DNA of 64,000 nt. It comes from Bacillus pseudomycoides (GTDB lineage Bacteria > Bacillota > Bacilli > Bacillales > Bacillaceae_G). Below are positions 54,026 to 61,303 of this stretch, piece by piece (positions within the stretch are counted from its first letter, which is position 1; each line of letters opens with the position of its first letter). The stretch covers positions 26,997 through 90,996 of the forward strand of contig NZ_NUQE01000088.1 of NCBI RefSeq assembly GCF_002582035.1, given 5' to 3'. The translations under genes and the position numbers were made by a program. The notes beneath the pieces are model-generated. The model was not told the origin of the DNA and made no database searches. It worked only from the letters and a program-made list of their open reading frames with translations.

Positions 54026-54679
54026 TTACCTCCGAGGTGTTAACCCGTATAAAATGAATTGAACTGTAGACTCTATCTCAGCCTCATCATCCCACTTTTC
54101 TTCTGGTAGTAATAAAAAACGAGTTAAAATCAAGCCAACAACAGGTGATAAGGTAAACCGTAATATTGCCGGTGTTGGAAGTTCAATAATTTGTCCTTGC
54201 TCCTGAAAATGATGAACCATTTTTTCAAAACGAGAGTAAATTTCTTTTGCTAATAACTGCTGGATTTCATCTTTCAATTCAGGATGAAACGGTACTTCTT
54301 GAATTAAAATTTTCAGCATTGGAAAGTGTTTTCTTGCAAATTCAAAGCGATTCCGAATGACAGCACGTAAAAATTTTTCATATGAATCATACGTATTTTC
54401 AAATATTTCTTTCGCAAAAGTTTGCACAAAAAACGGTGCGGCAAATTTCGTCAAAGTCGGCATCACAACGGCAAACAACAAATCTTTTTTCGTTTTATAG
54501 TAGCGGAAGATCGTTCCTTCCGCTACCCCTGCACGTTTCGCAATTTCACTCGTTGAAGTTGCCGAATATCCTTTTTCACTAAACATATCCACTGCCGCTT
54601 CTAAAATGCGCATTTGCCGTTCATTGCGCTTATCCGTCCCTGTGGCGGCAATTAATTCTTCTAACCAATCCTCTTTCAT
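54026..54679 (-). CDS. TetR/AcrR-family regulator of the ABC exporter operon
   Basis: 217 residues. N-terminal HTH: ILEAAVDMFSEKGYSATSTS, EIAKRAGVAEGTIFRYYKTK, KDLLFAVV. The C-terminal ligand domain is variable. AAAAGGAGCTTATC precedes the ATG. It is encoded within the ABC operon and probably represses it by binding the palindrome at 56482-56495 (inference). Confidence 0.9.
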   Translation of the reverse strand: MKEDWLEELIAATGTDKRNERQMRILEAAVDMFSEKGYSATSTSEIAKRAGVAEGTIFRYYKTKKDLLFAVVMPTLTKFAAPFFVQTFAKEIFENTYDSYEKFLRAVIRNRFEFARKHFPMLKILIQEVPFHPELKDEIQQLLAKEIYSRFEKMVHHFQEQGQIIELPTPAILRFTLSPVVGLILTRFLLLPEEKWDDEAEIESTVQFILYGLTPRR

Positions 54680-54703
54680 GATAAGCTCCTTTTTTTATTT
54701 CCA

Positions 54704-55723
54704 TTATATTCTTCTATGCTTCTTCAAAGCAAATACGTTACCTACTGCAAACACAAGCGCAAATAATAATAAAACTCCAAGATCGCCAGCAATTTCGCTA
54801 AATCCTTGATTTCGAATCATAACTTCCCGCATCGCATCTGCACCGTATGTTAAAGGAAATAACTTTCCAAGAAGTTGTAACCACTTATTCATAGACTCAA
54901 TCGGAAATAAACCCGAAAAGAATATTTGCGGTACAATCACTAATGGGATAAATTGAATCATTTGAAATTCATTGTTTGCATACGCTGATAAAAATGTTCC
55001 AAGTGTTAGCGCTGTTAATGAAAGCATACATGTAATAAGTAACGTGAGCCAAGGTGAACCTGCAACATATAAATCAAGAACATACACAGAAAAACTAACA
55101 ATGAGTACGGATTGTAAAAACGCAAAGATACCGAATCCAATGATATAACCTGCAACAATTTCCCAGCGCCGAATTGGAGTCGATAATAATCGTTCCAAAG
55201 TACCGCTTAAACGCTCTCGAACGAATGAAACTCCTGATAAAATAAAGACAAAGAAGAATGTAAAGAAACCAATTAATACCGGACCTAATCCATCAAACAT
55301 TGTAAAATCAGCTGATCCATGTAAATAAGAAACATCAGGCTTCATAGTCGTCGTTTCTGTTTTCTCCGTACTCTTTTGCAAAACTTGCATGACAGCATGA
55401 TTTTTCGATGAATCACTACCTTCTAACGTTATTTTCATCTTTCCATGATCTACAGTAACTATCGCATCAATTGCTTGATCTTCTAATTTACTTTGTGCTT
55501 TCTCTTTATCATACTCATAAAAAAAGGCATCTTGCTTTTTCATTGAGTCTACAATTGGTGCCGGTACATCAACTAAAGCAATATGAGGCTTATAATCTTT
55601 TTGTGTGAATACAAGTGAAAGAAGCCAAAGAAGTAACATCGGTGCTCCAAACATAAGTGCAAGCGACCTTTTATCTCGGAAAAACTGACGAATAATGCGG
55701 ATAACAACTCCAAATACTCTCAT
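54704..55723 (-). CDS. ABC-2-type exporter permease
   Basis: 339 residues with six predicted transmembrane segments: one near the N-terminus (SLALMFGAPMLLLWLLSLVF), a large extracytoplasmic loop of about 120 residues, then five in the C-terminal half (from LIGFFTFFFVFILSG). SFVRERLSGTLERLLSTPIR is the conserved coupling region of ABC-2 permeases. It overlaps the ATPase gene by one base. It is probably a drug or lipid exporter; the substrate is unknown. Confidence 0.9.
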   Translation of the reverse strand: MRVFGVVIRIIRQFFRDKRSLALMFGAPMLLLWLLSLVFTQKDYKPHIALVDVPAPIVDSMKKQDAFFYEYDKEKAQSKLEDQAIDAIVTVDHGKMKITLEGSDSSKNHAVMQVLQKSTEKTETTTMKPDVSYLHGSADFTMFDGLGPVLIGFFTFFFVFILSGVSFVRERLSGTLERLLSTPIRRWEIVAGYIIGFGIFAFLQSVLIVSFSVYVLDLYVAGSPWLTLLITCMLSLTALTLGTFLSAYANNEFQMIQFIPLVIVPQIFFSGLFPIESMNKWLQLLGKLFPLTYGADAMREVMIRNQGFSEIAGDLGVLLLFALVFAVGNVFALKKHRRI

Positions 55724-56451
55724 TATTTCACCACTCCTTCCAATAAAAAGACATCTTCAATACGTCCCGATGTTGTTCGCTCTTTTAATTCAGCTGGAGA
55801 ACCCATTGCGATTAACTTCCCTTCACGAATTAAACCAAGGCGTTCACAAAACTCTGCTTCATCCATAATGTGCGTTGTCACAATAATTGTCGTCCCTTGT
55901 TTTTTCAATTCATAAAACTTATCCCAAATTGATTTTCGAAGAACAGGATCAATCCCAACAGTTGGTTCATCTAAAATAAGAAGCCTTGGTTCATGCAAAA
56001 GTGACATAGCAAGTGATAAACGCTTTTTCATTCCACCTGAAAAATGCTGGACTTGCTTTTTTGCATCCTCAGATAACTGAACAAGCTCAAAAACTTCAGA
56101 AATGCGCTCCTTCTTTTGCTTTCCTTTTAATCCGTACATTGTCGCAATAAAATCAGCATTTTCATAAGCAGATAGTTCATCATACAATGCATCAGCTTGA
56201 GCCATATAGCCAATTTGTTTCATTCCTTCCAAGTTTGGCATAACCGTTTGCAGTGCAGTTACTTCCCCTGTTGTTGCTTCGCTAATACCAGCGATCATTT
56301 TAATAAGTGTTGTTTTCCCTGAACCTGACGGACCAACTAAGCCGAAAATTTCAGCTTCTCCGACTGAAAATGAAATCTCTTGAATCACTTGTTTCTTTCC
56401 AAAGTACTTGGAAACATCTTTAAGCAATACTGCCTCATTTGTTAGAGACAT
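55723..56451 (-). CDS. ABC exporter ATP-binding protein
   Basis: 242 residues. Walker A GPSGSGKTTL, Q-loop IGYMAQADALYDELSAYEN, signature HFSGGMKKRLSLAMSL, Walker B RLLILDEPTVGID, switch His in IVTTHIMDEAEFC. It is the first gene of the four-gene operon and drives the permease encoded directly after it. GAGGAGGGA precedes the ATG. Confidence 0.93.
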   Translation of the reverse strand: MSLTNEAVLLKDVSKYFGKKQVIQEISFSVGEAEIFGLVGPSGSGKTTLIKMIAGISEATTGEVTALQTVMPNLEGMKQIGYMAQADALYDELSAYENADFIATMYGLKGKQKKERISEVFELVQLSEDAKKQVQHFSGGMKKRLSLAMSLLHEPRLLILDEPTVGIDPVLRKSIWDKFYELKKQGTTIIVTTHIMDEAEFCERLGLIREGKLIAMGSPAELKERTTSGRIEDVFLLEGVVK

Positions 56452-56481
56452 AAATTTTCCCTCCTCTTCACAATAATAATG

Positions 56482-56495
56482 AGTGAGTACTCACT
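56482..56495. promoter_or_regulatory. Palindromic TetR-type operator upstream of the ABC operon
   Basis: Perfect 14-base palindrome AGTGAGTACTCACT, 31 bases upstream of the ATPase start. Such TGAGT/ACTCA palindromes are common TetR-family operators, and the operon encodes its own TetR protein. Confidence 0.65.
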
Positions 56496-56609
56496 TTTAT
56501 TTTAAGCTAATATTAATATATGTCAAACGTTTCTTTTTATTGTTTATTGCATACATATTTTTCTCTTAATTCCTTATTATTAACAGATTAAGAAGCATTT
56601 AAGGACATA

Positions 56610-56663
56610 AAGAAGCACACTATCCTTTCCTGAAGCTTTACAAAAAGAATAGGGTGTTTCTTT
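56610..56663 (-). terminator. Terminator-like hairpin after the dehydrogenase pseudogene
   Basis: Stem AAGAAACACCCTATTC against GGATAGTGTGCTTCTT with one or two mismatches and a 14-base loop. It lies just after the stop of the pseudogene. Confidence 0.6.
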
Positions 56664-56677
56664 TTAGGATATCGTTT

Positions 56678-57485
56678 TTATGAATTCACACGAGCTGTTC
56701 TACTTACTTTACATACTAATCTCATCAATTTTCTGTGGACTGATGGAAATAATGTAAAAATAATATCCATTGTTCTTCGCATTGGCATTGGACAAATAAT
56801 TGGTTTATTTTTATGAATTCCATCTAGGGTAATTTTTGCGAGTTGCTGCGGGGACATCATTTTTTGCTTTTTCAACTTTTTTGTAATCAGTGATTTATCA
56901 ATATTTACTGCTTTTGCAGTATTAAAAATAGGAGTATCAACGAATGTAGGACATAATGTGCTTACTTTAATGCCATACTCTTCTGCTTCATAATGCAAAG
57001 ATGTGGTTAAACCTACAACAGCATGTTTCGTTGTAGAATAGGCTGAAGATACCGGAGAAGGGCCGAGTCCTGCGGCCGATGCTGTGTTAATAATATGACC
57101 AAAACCTTGATTTTTCATAAGATTATATCCAACTTGAGTTCCATAAATTAATGTCCATAATTTCTTTCCAATCTTCAATCGACATATCATATAATTCACC
57201 GTACATAGCTATACCTGCATTGTTAAAGAGATAGTCCAATCTACCAAACTCTTTATATATATCCGTAATTGTTCGCCCCACACTTTCCAAATGCGTAACA
57301 TCTAAGTACACGTACCTAGAATTGATTCCGTTTTCGTTAAGCTCAGTCTCTACAATTTGTCCTTCTAAATTATTAATATCTGCAATAATTACAAATACAT
57401 TTTGAGATACCAATTCACTACAAAGCGCCCGTCCTATCCCCGATGCACCACCAGTTACTATAGAAACTTTCCTACCTTCCCCCAT
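56678..57485 (-). pseudogene. Short-chain dehydrogenase/reductase broken by a 14-base deletion
   Basis: Two frames together make one SDR. The N-terminal part has VTGGASGIGRALCSELV, YLDVTHLESV and YLFNNAGIAMYGELYD; the C-terminal part has NTASAAGLGPSPVSSAYSTTKHA with the catalytic Tyr and Lys. The break is at about 57140-57155. The N-terminal frame reads DINLW then leaves frame, while the second resumes YGTQVGYNLMKNQGFG. Family members have a few extra residues there, fitting a 14-base loss between TTTATGG repeats. The enzyme could not be made in one piece without frameshifting or a sequencing error. Confidence 0.8.
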
Positions 57486-57522
57486 TGTAACTCCTCCTTC
57501 ATGCACCCTACCTTATACAAAA

Positions 57523-58194
57523 TTAATTGCTACTTATAGTCGACGCATATTCGGCTGCAACAATTCTAGCACCTGTGCTATTAAAGTGCACGCCATCCAT
57601 TGTGAAATGAAGTCCTCGTTTTTGGGATAACTGATCGATTCGATTTGGATTCTTATAGAAGAGGACATCTAACATAACTCTCATAACTTTGGTGCTGATA
57701 TAATCTGAACTTTTAACTTTAGCAAGATGTTCTTCAAACACGGATTGCATATTCAGAAATCTTACATTTGGATACTGACTAGAAATCGATTGAATAATGG
57801 TAGACAAATGCTTTATTTCTTTATTCGACACACTCGTAGTATTTTCTCCAACTAATGCTGGTGACACTGTGACCACTTGTTTTGAAGAGGCAAGAACTAT
57901 TTCTAAAACTTTTTGGTAATAATCTTTAAATTCCTCATGATCTTTTGCGATGGGTTGTGCTTGAACACTTAGTAATTTAGCATAAACATCATTAACTCCA
58001 ATCCAAAGAAAAGTAAGCTCGTAATCGGTCTCTAACTTTGATTTAGTTAGTCGTGAATGTAAACTTTTTATTGATTCCCCTGGTTTACCAAGATTAACGA
58101 ATTTATCAGCTACAAACTGTTCTTGTAGAATTTTGACGAAAGAAACTCCTGGTCGCCCTTCAGTTAAACTGTCTCCGATTAAACCTATTTTCAC
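57523..58194 (-). CDS. SGNH/GDSL-type esterase-lipase
   Basis: 223 residues. Block I GLIGDSLTEGRPG with the catalytic Ser, block III WIGVNDVYAK, and block V DGVHFNSTGA with the catalytic Asp-x-x-His. No signal peptide is present. The start is a GTG with AGGGGGAAT upstream. It lies between the SDR pseudogene and a truncated TetR gene, which once may have formed one operon. Confidence 0.87.
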   Translation of the reverse strand: MKIGLIGDSLTEGRPGVSFVKILQEQFVADKFVNLGKPGESIKSLHSRLTKSKLETDYELTFLWIGVNDVYAKLLSVQAQPIAKDHEEFKDYYQKVLEIVLASSKQVVTVSPALVGENTTSVSNKEIKHLSTIIQSISSQYPNVRFLNMQSVFEEHLAKVKSSDYISTKVMRVMLDVLFYKNPNRIDQLSQKRGLHFTMDGVHFNSTGARIVAAEYASTISSN

Positions 58195-58205
58195 TTTAAT
58201 TCCCC

Positions 58206-58521
58206 CTAATTTTCTTTACTAATACCTCCTAAGAAGATAGTAACTGCCTGTTTAAAAATAGACTCTAGGAAACTGAATTCTTGTGTATTAGTGAGTTCGC
58301 ATAAACCACCCAGCCATGTTCCTAACAATACGGTCCATTCATCTATATTCCCATTTTTGAATTCTCCTTTGTCTACTCCTTCTTGAAAGATGGAGCGATA
58401 AGAACCCATCGGAATAATAGATAAATCATATAGCTGTTTCACCGATTCAGGACTTGAATTTGGATTGGAAGCCAATTCTTGCCCCGCTTTTAATAAAGGT
58501 GTTTGATAATTTCCGTAGTCT
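58206..58521 (-). pseudogene. TetR-family regulator, C-terminal fragment
   Basis: About 105 codons of a TetR C-terminal domain (SYRSIFQEGVDKGEFKNGNI, WTVLLGTWLGGLCELTN), open but without a start, running to the edge of the IS1595 element. No HTH is present. The sequence beyond the IS gives an in-frame stop instead of the missing N-terminus, so truncation came before the IS insertion. Confidence 0.75.
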
Positions 58522-58529
58522 TTTCAGAA
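58522..58529. repeat. 8-bp target-site duplication, left copy
   Basis: TTTCAGAA directly before the left inverted repeat of the IS1595 element; identical to 60293-60300. Eight bases is the size typical of this family. Confidence 0.88.
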
Positions 58530-58629
58530 GGCTGTTTTCGTAAAGTTTGTTGCTCTTTAATATAATAAAATTTGATTATCAAGAACAAACGTTCTATAAT
58601 GTAAATATCTATATATGGAGGTGTTGTGA

Positions 58630-59211
58630 ATGAGACCTATTCTTACAAAAGAAATTAGTATTCAGGATTTTAAAGATTTTTATTGGTTAAAAGAAGAATT
58701 GCAATCATTTTGTAGAGAAAATGGAATAAGTGCGTCGGGCTCTAAGATAGAGATTTCTGATAGAATTGAAACATTTCTTCGGACAGGAGAGATAAAAAAA
58801 CCACAAAGAAATTCAAAGGCTAATAATAAACCTCGAACTAACAGTGAACTAAGTCTTGATACAGTCATTACGGCAAATCATCGTTGTAGTCAAGATGTGA
58901 GAGCCTTTTTCAAGACAGTAATTCCAAAGTTTCATTTTTCTACCTATATCCAAAACTACTTTAAAAATAATATTGGAAAAACGTATAGTGATGTTGTAAA
59001 TGCTTGGAATGAAGAAGAAAAACGTAAGAAAGACCCATCATACCAGAAGAAAATTGCTCCTCAGTTTGAATATAATCAATTCATTCGTGACTTTTTCTCT
59101 GACTCAAAAAATAAGGGGAAGAGTCGTGCAGAAGCGATTGAAGCTTGGAACAAGATTAAGAAACTCCCTGGAAGTAACAAATATATACCTGAAAATTGGT
59201 CTTTTAAGTAG
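58630..59211 (+). CDS. SAP-domain/DUF6434 protein, IS passenger
   Basis: 193 residues. An N-terminal SAP-like helix-extended-helix (about 10-55: DFYWLKEELQSFCRENGISA, KIEISDRIETFL) is followed by a basic linker and a C-terminal DUF6434-like domain (DTVITANHRCSQDVRAFF, FHFSTYIQNYFKNNIGKTYS, IRDFFSDSKNKGKSRAEAIE). SAP modules bind DNA or RNA. TGGAGGTGTTGTGA precedes the ATG. Its stop overlaps the convergent transposase stop by eight bases. It may be a stowaway gene or may affect transposition. Confidence 0.78.
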   Translation: MRPILTKEISIQDFKDFYWLKEELQSFCRENGISASGSKIEISDRIETFLRTGEIKKPQRNSKANNKPRTNSELSLDTVITANHRCSQDVRAFFKTVIPKFHFSTYIQNYFKNNIGKTYSDVVNAWNEEEKRKKDPSYQKKIAPQFEYNQFIRDFFSDSKNKGKSRAEAIEAWNKIKKLPGSNKYIPENWSFK

Positions 59212-60211
59212 CTTTTAACATTTCTACTGTAAATTGATTTGATTTTCGGCAGGCGGAAATAAGCATTTGTTTGACACGTTCATCAAATGCTATTTGTTTT
59301 CCATTTTCAAGCCAGCGAAACCAATAGAGGTAGTTATCTAAATACTTTGTTGCAACTCCTTGGAATCGTTCCATCCACTTTTTTAAGCGATTATGAAAAT
59401 TGTTGACGTGTTGTATGTGGTAAATACCTTTCTTTACACGTTGTTTTAGTCGTTCATTAACTGTTTCGTGCTGTAATCCCTTAATTTTGGCAAATTTTTT
59501 ATAGTTGGTTGCTGTATCTGTACATAGCAAAGAAAAAGGGTGAATATACTCACCTATTACAGTATCTATTTCTTCGGCTCTTACACGACCTGTTCCCGCT
59601 TTGCGAGCAATCACATTTCCGCTTCTATCTTGTGCAACTACAACAGCAATTTTTTGATTAGAAATCCCTCTCTTCTCGTCTTTTTCGCCACGTTTCTTAG
59701 GTTTTCTATGAGTGATTTCACGACCTTTCATAGACTCACGAAAGAAAGTTTCGTCACTTTCAACGATGCCTTGTAATTGATTGAAACCAAGACTTCCTAA
59801 TGCATTCAAGGTTTTATGTCTCCAATAAAATGCTGTGGATATATGAATTTTCAGACGTTCAGCAATTTTAGGTAAGGTATATCCCTCTACCATAAGTTCA
59901 ATATATTTCACCCATTTTTCAGGATAGCGTGAGCCTGAAAATGGCGTATTGGTCATATCATTAAACGATTTCCCGCAATCATTACATAGATAACGTTGTC
60001 TTGAACGATATTTTCCGTTTCGTTTTACAGATGTGCTTCCGCAATGAACACAACCCATACCAGATGCAAAGCGGGCTTCTCGAATACTTTTTAGTAGTTT
60101 TGTTATTTTGTCTGGTTCATCTGGGAACAAATCTTTCTTCATTGCATTAAACAATGCCATCTTCTCTGATTTTGTTAATTCACTGAACTCTTCATACACA
60201 TCTTTCCACAT
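59204..60211 (-). CDS. IS1595-family (ISXO2-like) transposase
   Basis: 335 residues. An N-terminal zinc ribbon, CVHCGSTSVKRNGKYRSRQR with a second knuckle YLCNDCGKSF (residues about 54-80), is followed by an HTH (LPKIAERLKIHISTAFYWRH) and an ISXO2-like catalytic domain: GIVESDETFF, LLCTDTATNYKKFAK, HIQHVNNFHNRLKKWMERFQ. The DDE/N-type acidic and Asn residues appear intact. AAGGAGGCGTT precedes the ATG. Confidence 0.92.
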   Translation of the reverse strand: MWKDVYEEFSELTKSEKMALFNAMKKDLFPDEPDKITKLLKSIREARFASGMGCVHCGSTSVKRNGKYRSRQRYLCNDCGKSFNDMTNTPFSGSRYPEKWVKYIELMVEGYTLPKIAERLKIHISTAFYWRHKTLNALGSLGFNQLQGIVESDETFFRESMKGREITHRKPKKRGEKDEKRGISNQKIAVVVAQDRSGNVIARKAGTGRVRAEEIDTVIGEYIHPFSLLCTDTATNYKKFAKIKGLQHETVNERLKQRVKKGIYHIQHVNNFHNRLKKWMERFQGVATKYLDNYLYWFRWLENGKQIAFDERVKQMLISACRKSNQFTVEMLKAT

Positions 60212-60292
60212 ACTTGAACGCCTCCTTAGACCGCATTAAATCAACCTCTAAATAGTATGGTCAAGAAAGCAACAATCTATGCGAAAACAGCC

Positions 60293-60300
60293 TTTCAGAA
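60293..60300. repeat. 8-bp target-site duplication, right copy
   Basis: TTTCAGAA, immediately after the right inverted repeat of the IS1595 element. Confidence 0.88.
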
Positions 60301-60647
60301 TAAATTAGTTAAAAATAAAGGACTACATACTATACGCGAAAGAGTTTAAAACCGAGAAATTATATAAGGGGTTAATTGGTTTTGGCGGAGGACGTAGCCC
60401 ATAGCGGGAGGCGTATTCGCAGATGTGAAGCATCAAGGAACTTAAAAATAAGAATAATCAACTAAACAAAGGATTATAAATCGAATAAAATAATCAGCTG
60501 TCTAGAAAACTATTAGACGATACAATACAATATGAAATATAATTATAATGCCAATGCATCTCTTTATACAATGTGGGTACGCTTTCGAGCAGTAACTCTT
60601 TTGATAATTTTGGAGCATTGGCGTACATAGAAAAAGACTCCTTCAAA
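60301..60647. other. Intergenic region with a small orphan frame
   Basis: No recognised gene. A minus-strand frame starting MYANAPKLSKELLLESVPTL runs about 44 codons (60500-60630) with no ribosome site or known family. Sequence composition is mixed, suggesting a junction of several insertions. Confidence 0.35.
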
Positions 60648-60721
60648 TGTAGATTTGAAATAAAGTCGCGATGTTTATAAGAAAGACGAGACGTTTATAA
60701 AAAAGATGGGATGCTTTATCT
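60648..60721 (+). repeat. Orphan Tn7-like transposon end with three 20-bp repeats (site B)
   Basis: Begins TGTAGATTT and carries AAAGTCGCGATGTTT, AAAGACGAGACGTTT and AAAGATGGGATGC at an exact 20-base period. It matches site A at 40719 in repeat phase, orientation and distance from the TGT terminus. No tns genes are near. Confidence 0.55.
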
Positions 60722-60763
60722 CTTTAATCAAAGAATTCTAAATGACTTTTCCTGACGGTAACC

Positions 60764-61099
60764 CTACTTGATAAAACAAATTATTATAAAATTTAATAAA
60801 ACATTGATTATCCCAGAAAGCATTCCGATAATAGCAAATACTTTACTAGCACCTATCACTTTTTTATTTAAACCCAATATTGAAAATACAATAGCTATAA
60901 TTCCAATAATCCCCCACTTGCTAATAACCCAACATATTAATCCAGTAATAAAACCAACTAAAGAGAAAATTTCGATACCATTATTTGAATTACCCATAAC
61001 ATTTTCCTTAACTATTTTATGACTAAAAGCCTCCCCACAATGTCCACAAAACTTATTACTATCATTATTTTCATTTCCGCATTTAGTACAATATTTCAT
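60764..61099 (-). CDS. Zinc-ribbon membrane protein
   Basis: 111 residues. An N-terminal zinc ribbon YCTKCGNENNDSNKFCGHCG is followed by a short linker and two or three hydrophobic segments (SLVGFITGLICWVIS, WGIIGIIAIVFSILGL, VFAIIGMLSGIINVLLNFII). It resembles DUF4190-like membrane proteins. GAGAGGGGCG precedes the ATG. Function unknown; the ribbon faces the cytosol by prediction. Confidence 0.75.
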   Translation of the reverse strand: MKYCTKCGNENNDSNKFCGHCGEAFSHKIVKENVMGNSNNGIEIFSLVGFITGLICWVISKWGIIGIIAIVFSILGLNKKVIGASKVFAIIGMLSGIINVLLNFIIICFIK

Positions 61100-61221
61100 A
61101 AAATGCGCCCCTCTCATACAATTACATTCTAATTAATCTAAGTCTTATTTTTATTATGTTTATGAACAATGTATAAAATTTAATGTTAACAATGTTTTGT
61201 TGGCGAGATTACCTTGATGGG

Positions 61222-61259
61222 CTTACCGTTGTAAATCTGCATTTTTCTGACGGTACCCC
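61222..61259 (-). repeat. Tn3-family 38-bp terminal inverted repeat
   Basis: Read on the minus strand it starts GGGGTACCGTCAGAAAAATG and ends ACAACGGTAAG, matching the length and layout of Tn3-family termini (close to the Tn1546 type). The outer GGGG end faces right. No transposase is attached. Confidence 0.75.
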
Positions 61260-61291
61260 TAAATGAGTTTTGATCAAACTTTTTTATAAAA

Positions 61292-61303
61292 GGGGTATCG
61301 CCA
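61292..61303 (+). repeat. Split left part of a Tn4430-like terminal repeat
   Basis: GGGGTATCGCCA, the first 12 bases of the 38-bp repeat found at 62496-62533 with one difference. It was separated by insertion of the IS231-type cassette; positions 61293-61303 are also the left copy of an 11-bp target duplication. Confidence 0.72.

Larger units (their letters stand above)
58530..60292. mobile_element. IS1595-family element with a passenger gene, complete
   Basis: 1763 bases bounded by imperfect inverted repeats. The left begins GGCTGTTTTCGTAAAGTTTG and the right (complement) GGCTGTTTTCGCATAGATTG, continuing similarly for about 27 bases. It is flanked by perfect 8-bp direct repeats TTTCAGAA. 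It contains a transposase gene and a convergent passenger gene. The intact ends, intact transposase and exact duplication suggest a fairly recent insertion. Confidence 0.88.

Noticed and set aside
58206-60400. TetR gene interrupted by the IS1595 element
   Set aside because: Removing the IS and one duplication gives a stop codon in frame just upstream, so the regulator was already truncated before the IS arrived.
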